Shown here in pieces: positions 25,591-36,200 of a stretch of 64,000 bases of DNA. This DNA is from Clostridium disporicum (GTDB lineage Bacteria > Bacillota > Clostridia > Clostridiales > Clostridiaceae), in assembly GCF_001405015.1 (NCBI RefSeq), contig NZ_CYZX01000009.1, positions 62,001-126,000 on the forward strand. The letters are read 5' to 3'. The notes beneath the pieces were generated by a model. It searched no databases. It saw only the letters and a program-made list of their open reading frames with translations, and was not told the DNA's origin. Made by a program: the position numbers and the translations under genes. Numbering within the stretch: position 1 is the first letter of the stretch; each line of letters starts with the position of its first letter.

Positions 25591-26868
25591 ATGAAAAAAA
25601 GCACAAAAGATTCAATTGTAATAGGTTTTGCGCTATTCTCTATGTTTTTTGGCGCAGGAAACCTAATTTTCCCTGGATTTTTAGGCAATGGCTTAGGTTC
25701 AGACTTTTTACTTGGAACTGTTGGCTTTGTAGTAACTGGAGTTGGACTTCCATTACTAGCAATAGTAGCTTGTTCTAAAGGTGATGGAACTCTAGAAAGT
25801 ATAGGAAATAGAATAGATCGTAAATTTATATTAATATTCACTACTGTTCTTTTCTTAGCTATAGGTCCACTTATGGCGGTACCAAGAACAGCTGCAACAA
25901 CATTCGAGCTTTCAGTTAATCCATTTTTACCTAGTGTTCCTGCAATAGTAGCAATCACTGTTTACTTTGCAATTAACTTATTCTTCGTATTAAAACAATC
26001 TTCAATTGTTGATACTATAGGTAAGTTTTTAACACCAGCATTACTGATTTTATTAATAGTACTTATAGTTAAAGGAATCATTTCTCCAATAGGTGAAATA
26101 ATAGATACTAATGCTACATCAGTCCTTTCATCTTCTTTAATTGAAGGATATCAAACTATGGATGCCTTAGGAGCACTTCTATTTGCATCAATAGTCACTA
26201 CTTCTTTAAAAGATAAAGGTTATAAAGGTAAAGAAATGCCTAAGATGATACTTAAGTCAAGCTTAGTTGCAACTATCGGACTTGCTTTTATATATGGAGG
26301 ATTAATATACATAGGAGCTCAAACTTCAGGTTTAGTATCTCAAGAAATTGGTACAACTGGACTTTTACTTCTTATATCTGAAAGTGTTCTAGGAAAAGTT
26401 GGCCCAGCTATAATAGGTTTAGCAATGGGACTAGCTTGTTTAAGTACATCAATAGGACTTGTAAGTGTAGGAGCTTCATTCTTTGAGAAAATTTCAAAAG
26501 GTAAGTTATCATATACTCTAAACGCTATAGTTATTACTATTATAAGCTTAGCTGTAGCAACACTTGGTGTTGACAAAATTGTAGCATTATCTGGCCCAGT
26601 CCTTAACTTACTATATCCTGTTTCAATAACAATAATAGTTACAGCACTTATGTCAAAATACTTAACAAATATGAAGGCTGTAAGACTTGGTATATATACA
26701 TCACTTATATTCTCATTGTTATTATTAATACCAGGACTAAACCTATCATTTTTACCTTTAGCGGACCTAGGTTTTGGATGGGTAATACCTACTATATTAT
26801 CAATAGTAATTGGGTTATTTATATTTAAAGAAAAAGAATGTGAATCAACACTTAAAAATATAGCGTAA
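25591..26868 (+). CDS. brnQ: branched-chain amino acid carrier BrnQ
   Basis: This is a sodium-coupled transporter of leucine, isoleucine and valine in the cytoplasmic membrane (LIVCS family). The 425-residue protein has about 12 spans. GFALFSMFFGAGNLIFPGFLG near the N-terminus is the diagnostic signature, and IGPLMAVPRTAATTFELS follows. It has its own terminator and is the only amino acid transport gene in the window, apparently a housekeeping gene between the wall glycan genes. The spacer upstream shows no visible regulatory RNA. Confidence 0.93.
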   Translation: MKKSTKDSIVIGFALFSMFFGAGNLIFPGFLGNGLGSDFLLGTVGFVVTGVGLPLLAIVACSKGDGTLESIGNRIDRKFILIFTTVLFLAIGPLMAVPRTAATTFELSVNPFLPSVPAIVAITVYFAINLFFVLKQSSIVDTIGKFLTPALLILLIVLIVKGIISPIGEIIDTNATSVLSSSLIEGYQTMDALGALLFASIVTTSLKDKGYKGKEMPKMILKSSLVATIGLAFIYGGLIYIGAQTSGLVSQEIGTTGLLLLISESVLGKVGPAIIGLAMGLACLSTSIGLVSVGASFFEKISKGKLSYTLNAIVITIISLAVATLGVDKIVALSGPVLNLLYPVSITIIVTALMSKYLTNMKAVRLGIYTSLIFSLLLLIPGLNLSFLPLADLGFGWVIPTILSIVIGLFIFKEKECESTLKNIA

Positions 26869-26878
26869 TAAAAAAATA

Positions 26879-26907
26879 TCCCAGCTTGTCAAAGCTGGGA
26901 TTATATA
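26879..26907 (+). terminator. rho-independent terminator after brnQ
   Basis: TCCCAGCTT (26879-26887) pairs with AAGCTGGGA (26892-26900) around a four-base loop, followed by a T-rich tail. It lies 10 bases after the brnQ stop. Confidence 0.85.
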
Positions 26908-26967
26908 TTATTTCTTATAATTTAATTTTATATTAATACTTATCTATAAAATCACTTTATCTTTATT

Positions 26968-27060
26968 TTAGTAAACCATAACCTTAACGGAGTTTACCAT
27001 CACTTTTGCCTTAGCAACTCATAACCTTGCCAAAAGCAAGCATCATTTTTCTAAATTCAC
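26968..27060 (-). repeat. mini-hairpin array after galU
   Basis: On the minus strand, right after the galU stop, units of the same family follow: an eroded first unit, CTTGC-TTTTG-GCAAG, TTGC-TAAG-GCAA, a weak AAC-TCC-GTT and TTTA-CTAAAA-TAAA. Linkers are GTTATGG, GTGATGG and GGTGA. About four units remain. Confidence 0.65.
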
Positions 27061-27061
27061 C

Positions 27062-27940
27062 CTAAAACGTATCTGATAATGATTTTAAGTATTCAATAAA
27101 TCCATCTCTTAACTCTGGTTTTCTTAAAGCATATTCTACAGTTGCTTGTAAGAACCCTAATTTATCACCAACATCGTATCTTCTACCTTCGAAATCATAA
27201 GCATACATAGCTTCTTCTTTTACTAATTGAAGAAGTGCATCTGTAAGTTGGATCTCTCCACCTTTTCCTGGTTTAGTTTCTTCTAATATTTCAAATATTC
27301 TTGGTGTTATTATATATCTTCCAAGAATAGCAACATTTGATGGAGCATCTTCTATAGATGGTTTTTCAACTAAGTTTTTAACCTTATAAACTCTATCTTC
27401 TATATGGATTCCACCAACTATTCCATACTTATTTACATCTTTAGGATCTACTGTTTGAACACCCAGTACTGATGTTTTATATTCTCCATAACAATCTATA
27501 AGTTGCTTTAAGCATGGCTTTTCATCATTATAAACAACATCATCTCCAAGAAGCACTGCAAATGGTTCATTCCCAACGAAAGTCTTCGCACAAAGAATTG
27601 CATGCCCTAATCCTCTTGGCTCTTTTTGTCTTATAAAGTGGATATTAACCATATCTGATATTTCTCTTACCATTTCAAGCATTTCTTGCTTCCCTGATTT
27701 TTCAAGTTCCATTTCAAGCTCTACAGATCTATCAAAGTGGTCTTCTATACTCTTTTTATTTCTTCCTGTGATTATAAGTATTTCTTCAATTCCAGATGCT
27801 ACACACTCTTCTATTATATACTGTAAAGTTGGTTTATCTACTATTGGTAGCATTTCTTTGGGTTGTGCCTTTGTAGCTGGTAAGAATCTTGTTCCTAAAC
27901 CTGCTGCTGGTATAATGGCCTTTCTTATCTTATTGCCCAC
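27062..27940 (-). CDS. galU: UTP-glucose-1-phosphate uridylyltransferase GalU
   Basis: GalU makes UDP-glucose, feeding galE and glycolipid or polysaccharide synthesis. I set the start at GTG 27940, since GGGGG lies 7 bases upstream and the protein then begins with GNKIRKAIIPAAGLGTRFLP, as usual; an upstream ATG would add eight residues and include the ribosome site. The 292-residue protein has KEMLPIVDKPTLQYI, RQKEPRGLGHAILCAK, VLLGDDVV and EKP motifs, complete for the family. A hairpin array starts just after its stop. Confidence 0.94.
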   Translation of the reverse strand: MGNKIRKAIIPAAGLGTRFLPATKAQPKEMLPIVDKPTLQYIIEECVASGIEEILIITGRNKKSIEDHFDRSVELEMELEKSGKQEMLEMVREISDMVNIHFIRQKEPRGLGHAILCAKTFVGNEPFAVLLGDDVVYNDEKPCLKQLIDCYGEYKTSVLGVQTVDPKDVNKYGIVGGIHIEDRVYKVKNLVEKPSIEDAPSNVAILGRYIITPRIFEILEETKPGKGGEIQLTDALLQLVKEEAMYAYDFEGRRYDVGDKLGFLQATVEYALRKPELRDGFIEYLKSLSDTF

Positions 27941-28040
27941 GTTATTACCCCCTAAATTATACATTATTTCTATTATGACAAATACTATTATATTATACTT
28001 ATATATTTTTATAAATACTTATTTAATCTTCTAATTGCTT

Positions 28041-28814
28041 TTATTGTAATCTTTTAACTCTAGATATTATCTTAAACATTATGAATACTGCTAATGCTAC
28101 CCCAAATACAATCAATACTATTTTCCATTCTATAATATCATCATTATTATTAACTAATAACTCCTTATTATACTTTTCAAATTTATCTATATATTCATCA
28201 AGAACATTATTTTTTTCATTATTACTAATGTTTAAATCATTTTCAGTATCCAAGTTAATCTCTATTTCATTATTAAATCTATTGCTATTTATATTTGTAT
28301 CATTTTCCGTATTACTTATCGCAATTTCACTCTCATCTAAATTATTAATATCCTCAAATATTTCTGCAACATTTATAGTATAATTACTATCTCTATAATT
28401 TGAATATATTTGCATTAATGAATTAGTATCACCTTCATATAAAATATTATTATTATTCTTATCAATTAACGATATACTTAAATCATTTAAATCAACATCC
28501 AAATCTAGATTCATTATTTCCGCTATCTCCATAATATTATCATATACAGTATAATACTTAAGAAAATTTATTTCTTCATCATTGTTTTGGACAACTTCCT
28601 TAATATTATTAACATTATTCTCTATTTCTTGAAAATCTGATTCTGAAATTTCTATATTCTCTAAATACTCAACTATATTTTCACTATAGTCTTCATTAAC
28701 TCCAAGATTGACTAAAGCTTCTTCTATATAAGATAAATCTCCAGCAAAAACATTAACGCTAAAGATATTTATAAATATAAATAAACTAATACTACTTTTT
28801 ATAATTTTTCTCAT
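28041..28814 (-). CDS. secreted membrane-anchored protein, unknown family
   Basis: The 257-residue product has a signal peptide (MRKIIKSSISLFIFINIFSVNVFA, cleavage near residue 25), a very acidic Asn/Asp/Glu-rich body and a C-terminal membrane helix (about residues 229-250, IVLIVFGVALAVFIMF) with a basic tail. The body repeats short helical segments such as YIEEALVNLGV and YSENIVEYLENI. I recognise no domain. It is likely displayed on the cell surface through the C-terminal helix. No sortase motif is present. The Asn-rich composition may be low complexity. RBS AAGGAG supports the start. Confidence 0.75.
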   Translation of the reverse strand: MRKIIKSSISLFIFINIFSVNVFAGDLSYIEEALVNLGVNEDYSENIVEYLENIEISESDFQEIENNVNNIKEVVQNNDEEINFLKYYTVYDNIMEIAEIMNLDLDVDLNDLSISLIDKNNNNILYEGDTNSLMQIYSNYRDSNYTINVAEIFEDINNLDESEIAISNTENDTNINSNRFNNEIEINLDTENDLNISNNEKNNVLDEYIDKFEKYNKELLVNNNDDIIEWKIVLIVFGVALAVFIMFKIISRVKRLQ

Positions 28815-28929
28815 ATCAATACTCCTTCTATTTTTCTAAAGTATTACCATTAATAGGATTGTCTTAAACTTATTTAAATACTGTAATAAAACCTTCGCAT
28901 TAAAGAAGGATTAAGTAAAGCAACCAAAA

Positions 28930-28964
28930 AAGAAACCTAAAGGGAGTTACCCCTCTGGTTTCTT
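28930..28964 (-). terminator. rho-independent terminator after the MORN gene
   Basis: AAGAAACC (28930-28937) pairs with GGTTTCTT (28957-28964), with an inner AGGG/CCCT stem. On the minus strand a T-run follows. The stem abuts the stop codon of the MORN-repeat gene. Confidence 0.8.
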
Positions 28965-29543
28965 CTATTTCATATATTTTATAGGTTTCCCCATCCAATC
29001 AAAATCTCCGCAATGAATTAACTTTCCTTCTTTATCATAATACTTACCGTATTTTATCCTTCCTCTTCTATCAACATATCCTAAGGAAGATTTCCATAAT
29101 TTCAAAACTTCTATTCCAACAACTGCTTGAAAGTTTCCTTTCCATCTCAATTGACCATTTTCGTAAAAATATTTTCCATATCCGTGTGGGCTTCCATAAA
29201 CAAAATTGCCTTCATATTCTAATTTTCCATTATCATAATAAGATCTGCCATATCCATGTGCATACCATTTATCTGAATAATATCCCTTACCTTGAATATA
29301 TTCTCCTTCATATATAAGTTCTCCATCTTCGTAAATTCTACCATTTAGTGATTCAGTATTAATATTTATAAGTCCTATATCCCTTTCAATTTGATATCTC
29401 AATTGCTTTTCAATTTTCCTACTTTTTAAAACATCAATCTCATAAAATGAATCTTCATCAGTTTTTATACTTTTCTTATCTACTTTAACCTTTTTTTCTA
29501 TAGGATCCTTAAGTATGCTTTTTGGTACAATTGATAATCCCAT
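28965..29543 (-). CDS. MORN-repeat protein
   Basis: This 192-residue protein has several MORN-type repeats of the form Y.NG.L.Y.G.F..G..HGYGK.Y.. between about residues 70 and 145 (for example DNGKLEYEGNFVYGSPHGYG), and one later copy. Such repeats are short beta hairpins found in toxin-immunity and membrane-associated bacterial proteins. There is no signal peptide. The start at ATG 29543 is chosen because GGAG lies 9 bases upstream; another Met lies 15 bases earlier. The partner is unknown. It has its own terminator. Confidence 0.75.
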   Translation of the reverse strand: MGLSIVPKSILKDPIEKKVKVDKKSIKTDEDSFYEIDVLKSRKIEKQLRYQIERDIGLININTESLNGRIYEDGELIYEGEYIQGKGYYSDKWYAHGYGRSYYDNGKLEYEGNFVYGSPHGYGKYFYENGQLRWKGNFQAVVGIEVLKLWKSSLGYVDRRGRIKYGKYYDKEGKLIHCGDFDWMGKPIKYMK

Positions 29544-29671
29544 CGAAATCATCTCCATTCATTTTAAAAATAATTAAACAATCTCCGAACCGCTTGTCTA
29601 TATTTAAATAATTAACACTTTTACTATTTTATAAACATTATTTTTAAAAAAATAAATTAATTTCAAACTTA

Positions 29672-29700
29672 AAAAATAGGCTCAAAATGAGCCTATTTTT
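29672..29700 (-). terminator. strong terminator after glucosaminidase gene 1
   Basis: A perfect 13-base-pair stem (29672-29684 with 29688-29700) with a 3-base loop contains TAGGCTCA and is bracketed by A5 and T5 runs. It overlaps the stop codon of the gene at 29699 on the minus strand. Confidence 0.9.
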
Positions 29701-30358
29701 AAAAGCTGTGCATTATCATAACATTTGTATTAGTATTTGTATTAGGCTCTACTTTTGCAAGTAATTCATCAGCTAAAACATTTAAGTTATCAGCCCAATT
29801 AGTACCCACGCAATACTTAACATTTACTCCGTAAATACTTGTACCATTATAATAACTACCTGTTTCTGATAAATACATTTCATCTATCAGATTAGCTATA
29901 TATTCTAAGCAATGAGACCAGCTTTCGAAACTTGCATAACCACCATTTCTTGACTTAATACCACCTAAGTTATTATTATATACTGCTAAAGAAGATCTTC
30001 CATGACCTGACTCTTCCATATTAAGTGCCATTAAAAATATAGCGTTAACATTATACTTTTGTTCCATCTCATAATAATCTTCTGCTAAGGCTTGAAGGTT
30101 GTTTCCTTCTAGCATTTTATAAATTTGCTCCTTAGATAAATTACTTATTTCTCTTAAGTTATCTGGATTATATGTTACTTCTTTTATTTTTTCTTTTATT
30201 ATTATTTCTTCTGGGACTTTAATTTCATTTTGGAAATACCTTAAATCATCTTCATAATATCCTGGTATAATTTTCATAGCTGCTGATACTGATAATTCAT
30301 TTATTCCTAAAAACATAATAGCTATGAACATACATGATAAACACTTTAATAATCTCAC
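29699..30358 (-). CDS. secreted glucosaminidase-domain protein
   Basis: This is a predicted peptidoglycan hydrolase cutting GlcNAc linkages (GH73-like). The 219-residue product has a signal peptide ending near SVSA (about residue 27) and a C-terminal catalytic domain with FLMALNMEESGHGRSSLA, where Glu is the likely acid, followed by NNLGGIKS and GGYASFESWSHCLEYIANLIDEMY. The likely start is GTG 30358, 10 bases after GGAAGG; an upstream in-frame TTG is too close to that site. There are no wall-binding modules. A longer paralogue lies at 47058-47906. Confidence 0.82.
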   Translation of the reverse strand: MRLLKCLSCMFIAIMFLGINELSVSAAMKIIPGYYEDDLRYFQNEIKVPEEIIIKEKIKEVTYNPDNLREISNLSKEQIYKMLEGNNLQALAEDYYEMEQKYNVNAIFLMALNMEESGHGRSSLAVYNNNLGGIKSRNGGYASFESWSHCLEYIANLIDEMYLSETGSYYNGTSIYGVNVKYCVGTNWADNLNVLADELLAKVEPNTNTNTNVMIMHSF

Positions 30359-30541
30359 TATTTTCAATCCTTCCTTATATTATTATTCAATACCTATTTT
30401 TAAGTATTACCACCAATTTTAATATTAATCATTTCATTGTAAACTTTTTCCTAAAGTTTTTTAACTTATCATTAATTATTTATATCTATAATAGGAAATA
30501 CTACTTTTTGAAACTAATCTAATTTTTATGGAGGTACAATT

Positions 30542-31027
30542 ATGAAAATAACTTTTAATGGCGATCCAATCACCTTAGTTGGGAATCCCTTAAATGTAGG
30601 TGATGATGCTCCTGATTTTTTAGTAGTTGATAATAATTTGAAAAACGTAACTTTGAAAGATACCTCTGGAAAGAGAATATTTGTTGTAGTTCCTTCTATC
30701 GATACTTCAGTCTGTGATATGGAGGTTCGTAAATTTAATGAAAAGGCAGCAAGTCTTGACGATGTTACTGTATATGTAATATCTATGGATTTACCATTTG
30801 CTCAAGTTAGATGGTGTGGCGCTGCAGGAATAGATAGAGTTATAACTCTTTCTGATTATAAGCAAAAAAGCTTTGGTAAAAACTATGGGACATTAATAGA
30901 GGAATTTTGTTTCTTAACTAGAGCAATATTTGTAGTAGATGAAAATAATAAGATTATATATGTAGAATATTGTAAAGACGTTATAGATGAGCCTGATTAC
31001 GAATCAGCTTTAAATGCAGTTAAATGA
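30542..31027 (+). CDS. tpx: thiol peroxidase Tpx
   Basis: Tpx is an atypical 2-Cys peroxiredoxin that reduces hydroperoxides in the cytoplasm with thioredoxin. The 161-residue protein has the peroxidatic motif VPSIDTSVCDMEVRKFNE and a second Cys at RWCGAAGID, the resolving position. The usual CxxAxxF/Y arrangement there is modified (W before C), but both Cys are present. The family length is about 165. RBS TGGAGG. Monocistronic, with a strong terminator. It fits the oxidative-stress defence of an anaerobe. Confidence 0.88.
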   Translation: MKITFNGDPITLVGNPLNVGDDAPDFLVVDNNLKNVTLKDTSGKRIFVVVPSIDTSVCDMEVRKFNEKAASLDDVTVYVISMDLPFAQVRWCGAAGIDRVITLSDYKQKSFGKNYGTLIEEFCFLTRAIFVVDENNKIIYVEYCKDVIDEPDYESALNAVK

Positions 31028-31144
31028 TTTTTATATTTTTATACATATTAAGTATGAATACTAAGTTCTCTGATAAATACTTCATATTTATACCCCTTTA
31101 AAATCATTATAAGTATATTATATACTTTGTTATCAAAAATAAAA

Positions 31145-31183
31145 ATATGCCTTCGGAGTTATTTTTATCTTCCGAAGGCATAT
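31145..31183. terminator. bidirectional terminator between tpx and the LPTTG gene
   Basis: A 13-base-pair stem (31145-31157 with 31171-31183, core GCCTTCGGA) has T-rich flanks on both sides. It serves two convergent genes. Confidence 0.8.
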
Positions 31184-31213
31184 TCATATTGATGTATTTT
31201 TTATAAAATAGAA

Positions 31214-33208
31214 TTATTTTTTCTTTTTAGAAAACATAAATATTCCACTACCAATTATTATAATCCCAATTATAATTGTTATTCCAAAATAAACACCTTG
31301 TCCTGTTGTTGGTAAATCATTATTTCCACTATTCTCTGATACATTTGACCCTTCTGATGGTTTTTCTGTGTTTTCAGATTGTCCTGGAATTTCTGGATTA
31401 ACTGGTGTTCCTGGTTTATTTTCATCAACTGGTGGTTGTGAATCCACATTAATTTCATTTACAATAACTGTAATAACTAATTCTTTAGCTTTATTTCCAC
31501 TTTCATCTTCAGCAGTATATGTTATTGTATATTTACCTGATTTAGTTGTGTCTATCTTTTCTATAACTTTACCATTGCTATCCATTATAACAACTTTTAC
31601 TGCTACATCTATATCTAAGTTATCTTTAGCAGTAACTTCTGGAACTTCAAAGTTTGCCCCATTTTCAAGTGTTATATTTAACTGTCCATTATACTCTATT
31701 ACTGGTGCTTCCTTATCATCCTTATCTAATTTAGAGAATACACTATTAAATTCATCAGTATTTGGAACTATAACTGCAACATAATGACTATTTGTTCTTT
31801 CTAATAATCTAGCTATAATTCCTTTCTTATCTAATCTAATAGAATACTTTTGAGTTCCATCATTTAAAACAGTTCTATTTAATACCACAACTTTATATTT
31901 ATTTTGTACTTGTTCAACAAATTGATTTAATGATTCTATATTCTCTATCTTATAAGTCATTGGTGATTCTTCTGTTCCATTACCACCAACATTAATTATA
32001 TCATCTGGTAAAGATATTTCAGGCTTTTCTGGATTTTCCGGAACCTCTGGAACATCTGGCTCACTTGGATTCCCTGGATTTCCTGGGTTCTCTGGTTCAC
32101 CTGGAATCTCTGGTTTTTCTGGTTCTACTGGCACTTCAGGTTTTTCCTCTACTACTAAAGTTGCTGTTACTTCATCTGCTTTATTACCAAATCTATCAGT
32201 AGCATTATATTGTATTGTGTAAGTTCCAGCTTTATTAAAGTCATAATCTCCACTTACTTCTACTTGAATTTCTCTACCTAAATAATCAAGAGCACTAACT
32301 CCCTCTAATAAATCAACCTCTTCACCAAGAGTAGTATTAATAGTTTTATTAGTTACTTTTATTACTGGCTTTTGAACATCTGCCGTTGGTTTTGCCTCAA
32401 CAATTACAGTTGTATCTAATGTTGCTACTTCACCTTCACTATCCTCTACTGAATAGCTTATATTATATGAACCAACTTTATCAGTCTTAACTTCATTCTT
32501 AGTTACAGTAATTCTAGATTTATCTATTTCACCGTCTTCATCATCAGTTGCTATAACATAGTCAAGAGGTTCAAAGTTATCATCTTTAGATATTACTATC
32601 TTACCTTCAATAACAGATGGATGATTTGCAAGCACTAGTTTAGGTGCAGAATTTAAAGTTAATACATTATTATCTATATTTACTATATCATTGCCACTTA
32701 CTTGCTTGTTAGTATCATTTAATAAATAACTATAAGCTATTCCATTTTCATCGCTACTAGGAGTGATTTTATATTTTAAAGATCCTCCTTCAACTTTATT
32801 CATATCAATTTCTAATATTTCTAATTTCCCAGCCTCTTTGTCTAAAGCTTCAGTAGAAACTACAAAAATATCCATAGATTTCTTATCGCTACTTATCTTA
32901 ACATTACTCTTTAAATCTTTATCGTCAGAAGATACTAACCACTTTATAGTATCTTCTGCAAAAGTTACATCTCCATCAATCTTAACTCCCAGTTGTAATG
33001 ATTTTACAACTGGTACTAAGTTATCTAATGAAATCTTAACTGTATCTTTATCAACTTTTTCAACATTCAGATTTACAGAAGCATTAGCCTGATCTTGATC
33101 AGAATTTGCATTTGCTAAACTACTTTTTGTATATATAAATGCTCCTATAACAGCAATAACTGCTACAAATAAAGATATAATCTTTTTCTTACTACTTATC
33201 TTTCTCAT
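31214..33208 (-). CDS. LPTTG-anchored protein with cohesin-like and Ig-like domains
   Basis: This 664-residue sortase substrate is wall-anchored. It has a basic start and a membrane-type signal (residues 10-33), then residues about 40-190 with a pattern resembling a cohesin beta-sandwich (VKISLDNLVPVVKSLQLGV, KLEILEIDMNK). Two or three DUF5011-type Ig-like repeats follow, with the D..G....YTI.Y.A.D..GN signature, a Pro/Glu-rich spacer (about 365-405) and a repeated module. LPTTG is at residues 632-636, then a hydrophobic helix and KKKK. It begins 16 bases after the stop of the dockerin-bearing peptidase gene, so both are in one operon. The cohesin call is weak and needs a profile search. Confidence 0.8.
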   Translation of the reverse strand: MRKISSKKKIISLFVAVIAVIGAFIYTKSSLANANSDQDQANASVNLNVEKVDKDTVKISLDNLVPVVKSLQLGVKIDGDVTFAEDTIKWLVSSDDKDLKSNVKISSDKKSMDIFVVSTEALDKEAGKLEILEIDMNKVEGGSLKYKITPSSDENGIAYSYLLNDTNKQVSGNDIVNIDNNVLTLNSAPKLVLANHPSVIEGKIVISKDDNFEPLDYVIATDDEDGEIDKSRITVTKNEVKTDKVGSYNISYSVEDSEGEVATLDTTVIVEAKPTADVQKPVIKVTNKTINTTLGEEVDLLEGVSALDYLGREIQVEVSGDYDFNKAGTYTIQYNATDRFGNKADEVTATLVVEEKPEVPVEPEKPEIPGEPENPGNPGNPSEPDVPEVPENPEKPEISLPDDIINVGGNGTEESPMTYKIENIESLNQFVEQVQNKYKVVVLNRTVLNDGTQKYSIRLDKKGIIARLLERTNSHYVAVIVPNTDEFNSVFSKLDKDDKEAPVIEYNGQLNITLENGANFEVPEVTAKDNLDIDVAVKVVIMDSNGKVIEKIDTTKSGKYTITYTAEDESGNKAKELVITVIVNEINVDSQPPVDENKPGTPVNPEIPGQSENTEKPSEGSNVSENSGNNDLPTTGQGVYFGITIIIGIIIIGSGIFMFSKKKK

Positions 33209-33224
33209 GCTATTCTCCTTATAA

Positions 33225-36200
33225 TTATCTCTTATCTGTAATTCTATTTAATACAGCCTCATCAAGTTCTATTGCTCTCATATTTTTAGAAGTTAGTGTT
33301 CTCGTACTATTTTCACCACTTAAGCTTATTTCCGGTAATACATCTGGTACTTCTAATTTGAAGGTATCACTTACCAATCTTTGTCCACCTTCAGTTGCAT
33401 CTGCACTATCAGTTCTGTAAAGTTCTGCAAATATCTTTTCATTATCATTCATAAATGTCGTTGCATCTTGTGGCTCTACCCAATAAATCCAAGTTCCTTC
33501 AGCTATTTCTTCTAAGTCAGCATTATCAGGTACCTCAGCCATAAGTATTCCATTATAATTATCTGCAATATGCTCTTCATTTTGATTTAAAACTAAAGGC
33601 ACATTAAATGCAGGATTTCCTCTATACTCACCAGTTATTATTATTGAACCTGCTGGTATTGATTTTTCTTCATTTTCATCAGTATCTGGATTATCAACTA
33701 CATAAACAAATTTTTCTTTTAATATTCCAATACCATTTTCGTAATTAATGTTATCTTTAGATACTCCAATTTCTATGTTGTCCCCTGGAGGAGTTAGAAG
33801 TTCTAATTCAGCTGCAGATATATTCTTAGTTCCTAAAGCAGTAATCTTAACATATCTTGCATTATATGAATTAAGCTGATTTCCACCAGTAACCCCTTCT
33901 TTATCAAAGTATATTGTAGCTGTAGGGTTATCTACACTTAAGCTTAAAGTTCCTTCTTTAGCTGTTGTCCAGTTAACTCCATCTTTACTTACTTCAATCT
34001 TATATTTATTTAAAGCCGAATCTGCTATTGCATTTTTCTTAAATATGAAACCTGATGTAGTTGTAGGAGCTGTATATTTAATACCAACTAAAGTCTTAAT
34101 TTCTGTAGTATCTAATATTAAATACGGATTGTTATTTGGATTCATTTCAACTCCGTGAACAGAATTATTATACTCTGATTTACTTAACATTCTACCTTCG
34201 TAAGCAGTAGTATTATCGTCATCTAAAGCAAGTATTAAATCTTCATTTCCTTCACATGAATGAATATCATTATGTGCTTCATCTATACTTATAGTATTAG
34301 TAGTTAATATAGTATTAGACTTAGCAATTCCACCATCATGTCTTACCTTAACAGTTCCTAATTCTACAGTATTTGTTGGATTTAAGTTATAGTCATAAGC
34401 TATTGCTGAATAAGTAACTACTCTGTTATTAATATTATCAACAACATCAGTATAGATAGTTTCCTTATTATCTTTATCTCTTAGAATAAATCCACACGGT
34501 TTACCATTTCTATAAATTTCATATCCTAGAATATTATCATCACTCTTATCTACGGATAAGTTTATAGTAACATTTTTATCATTTACATAAGAACCATCTG
34601 TAATTAGATTGCCCTTAGAATCTGTTCCAAACTCTGCTGAAAGTGTAGTTCCTCGAGCCATATCTGCAGTTCCTGCCATTCTTCTTCTTCTAGCTTCATC
34701 ATTAATATATTGAATCTTTCTAGTCTCTTTAGGGAATTGAGCTACATATTGTAAAGTTGTCGCATTTGCTACTATTCCATGAGCTTCATAGAAGTCAGTT
34801 AAATCTTTTCCTACAGCTTTTGAAGACATTCTTATTAACCATTGGTCTCTATCTCCATTGGCTCTTTCTTCTGGTGTCATTTCTCTGTATGCTCTATTTA
34901 ATTTTGCATAGTATGAGTCATTACTTAAATCTGCATCATTATCTGTAAATAACATCTTATAAGTACTGTCATCCTCATATGCTAAATATGGTTGCCATAG
35001 CATGTTTACTACAACAGTTCTATCAGTAGATAATCCTAAAGTATTTGAAGTTACCTTTTTATATAAATCATCCATTGCTGAAGCATATGGACTATCTTCA
35101 TCTAACATAGTTCCTGTTATTGCTGTCATTAAGTTATTACTTGTTTCTGGATAAAGTCTATCTCCAATATCCATACAGTGACCCATTTCATGGCCTATTA
35201 ACCCTCCATAAAGCTTAGCTTCATCAGCATTTATAACATTTCCTGCATCATCAAATTTGTAAGGAACACCTTGAATATAGTGTGCTGAACCAAATCCAAC
35301 ACCGATATGATGGCTTGATGCATATGCCGCTGCCCCCATCATCATTCTTTGATATTTAATATTTAATCTTGTAAGTGGTGCTCTGTGCTTTCTGAAGTAT
35401 GCTTTATCTTCCTCATCAATTGTGCCATTTCCATTGAAGTCCTGAACTTCTTCAAATACACCTTTCTTAGCAAAACCAACTTGTACTTCTTGTTCCCAAG
35501 CTAAAAGTGCATTGTAAACTCTCTCTACTTGAGCTTCTGTATTACCTTCTAAGCCACTTTCTATACCCTTTAATATTTCTGATGCCGGTAAAGTAAGAGT
35601 GAATCTATCTCCTTCAATATCTGTTGTGTTTAAAGGTGATGTTTGCTCATCATAAAGATATATATTCTTTACCTTATCTTCATCACTAACTTGTGTCGGA
35701 TAAAGAGTCTTAATATCTGACATATATGTTTTTAATTCTGAAATATAAGTTCTAATTTTATCCTTAACTTCATTTTCTTTAGAAGTATCATTTATTAAGT
35801 TATTAACATTTAAATGAGGAATTTCAGTAACTCCACTTAAACGTATCTGTACATCTGCAGTTGTAGAACCTTGAGTAACTCTAGCCATAACTTGTCCACC
35901 TTTTTCTACATCAGCAGTACTAATTGTCGGAATAGTTATTTCAGTTCTACCTGGAGATATTGTGTATACCTTACTTATATATTCTCCTGGTTGTCCATAA
36001 TTTTGTAAGAATACTATATCAACCTTTGTATTAGGGTCAGACGAACCCATGTATACTGTTATTTGCTTAGCTGTTCCATCATCATCAACTGAAGGTCTTG
36101 CAACACTTCCTAAAGATTGATAACTATTTTCCATTCCTAAAGATGGACCTTCATTATCAGTTCTAATACTTGCATCAAGTATTGTTATTTTTTCTGATAC

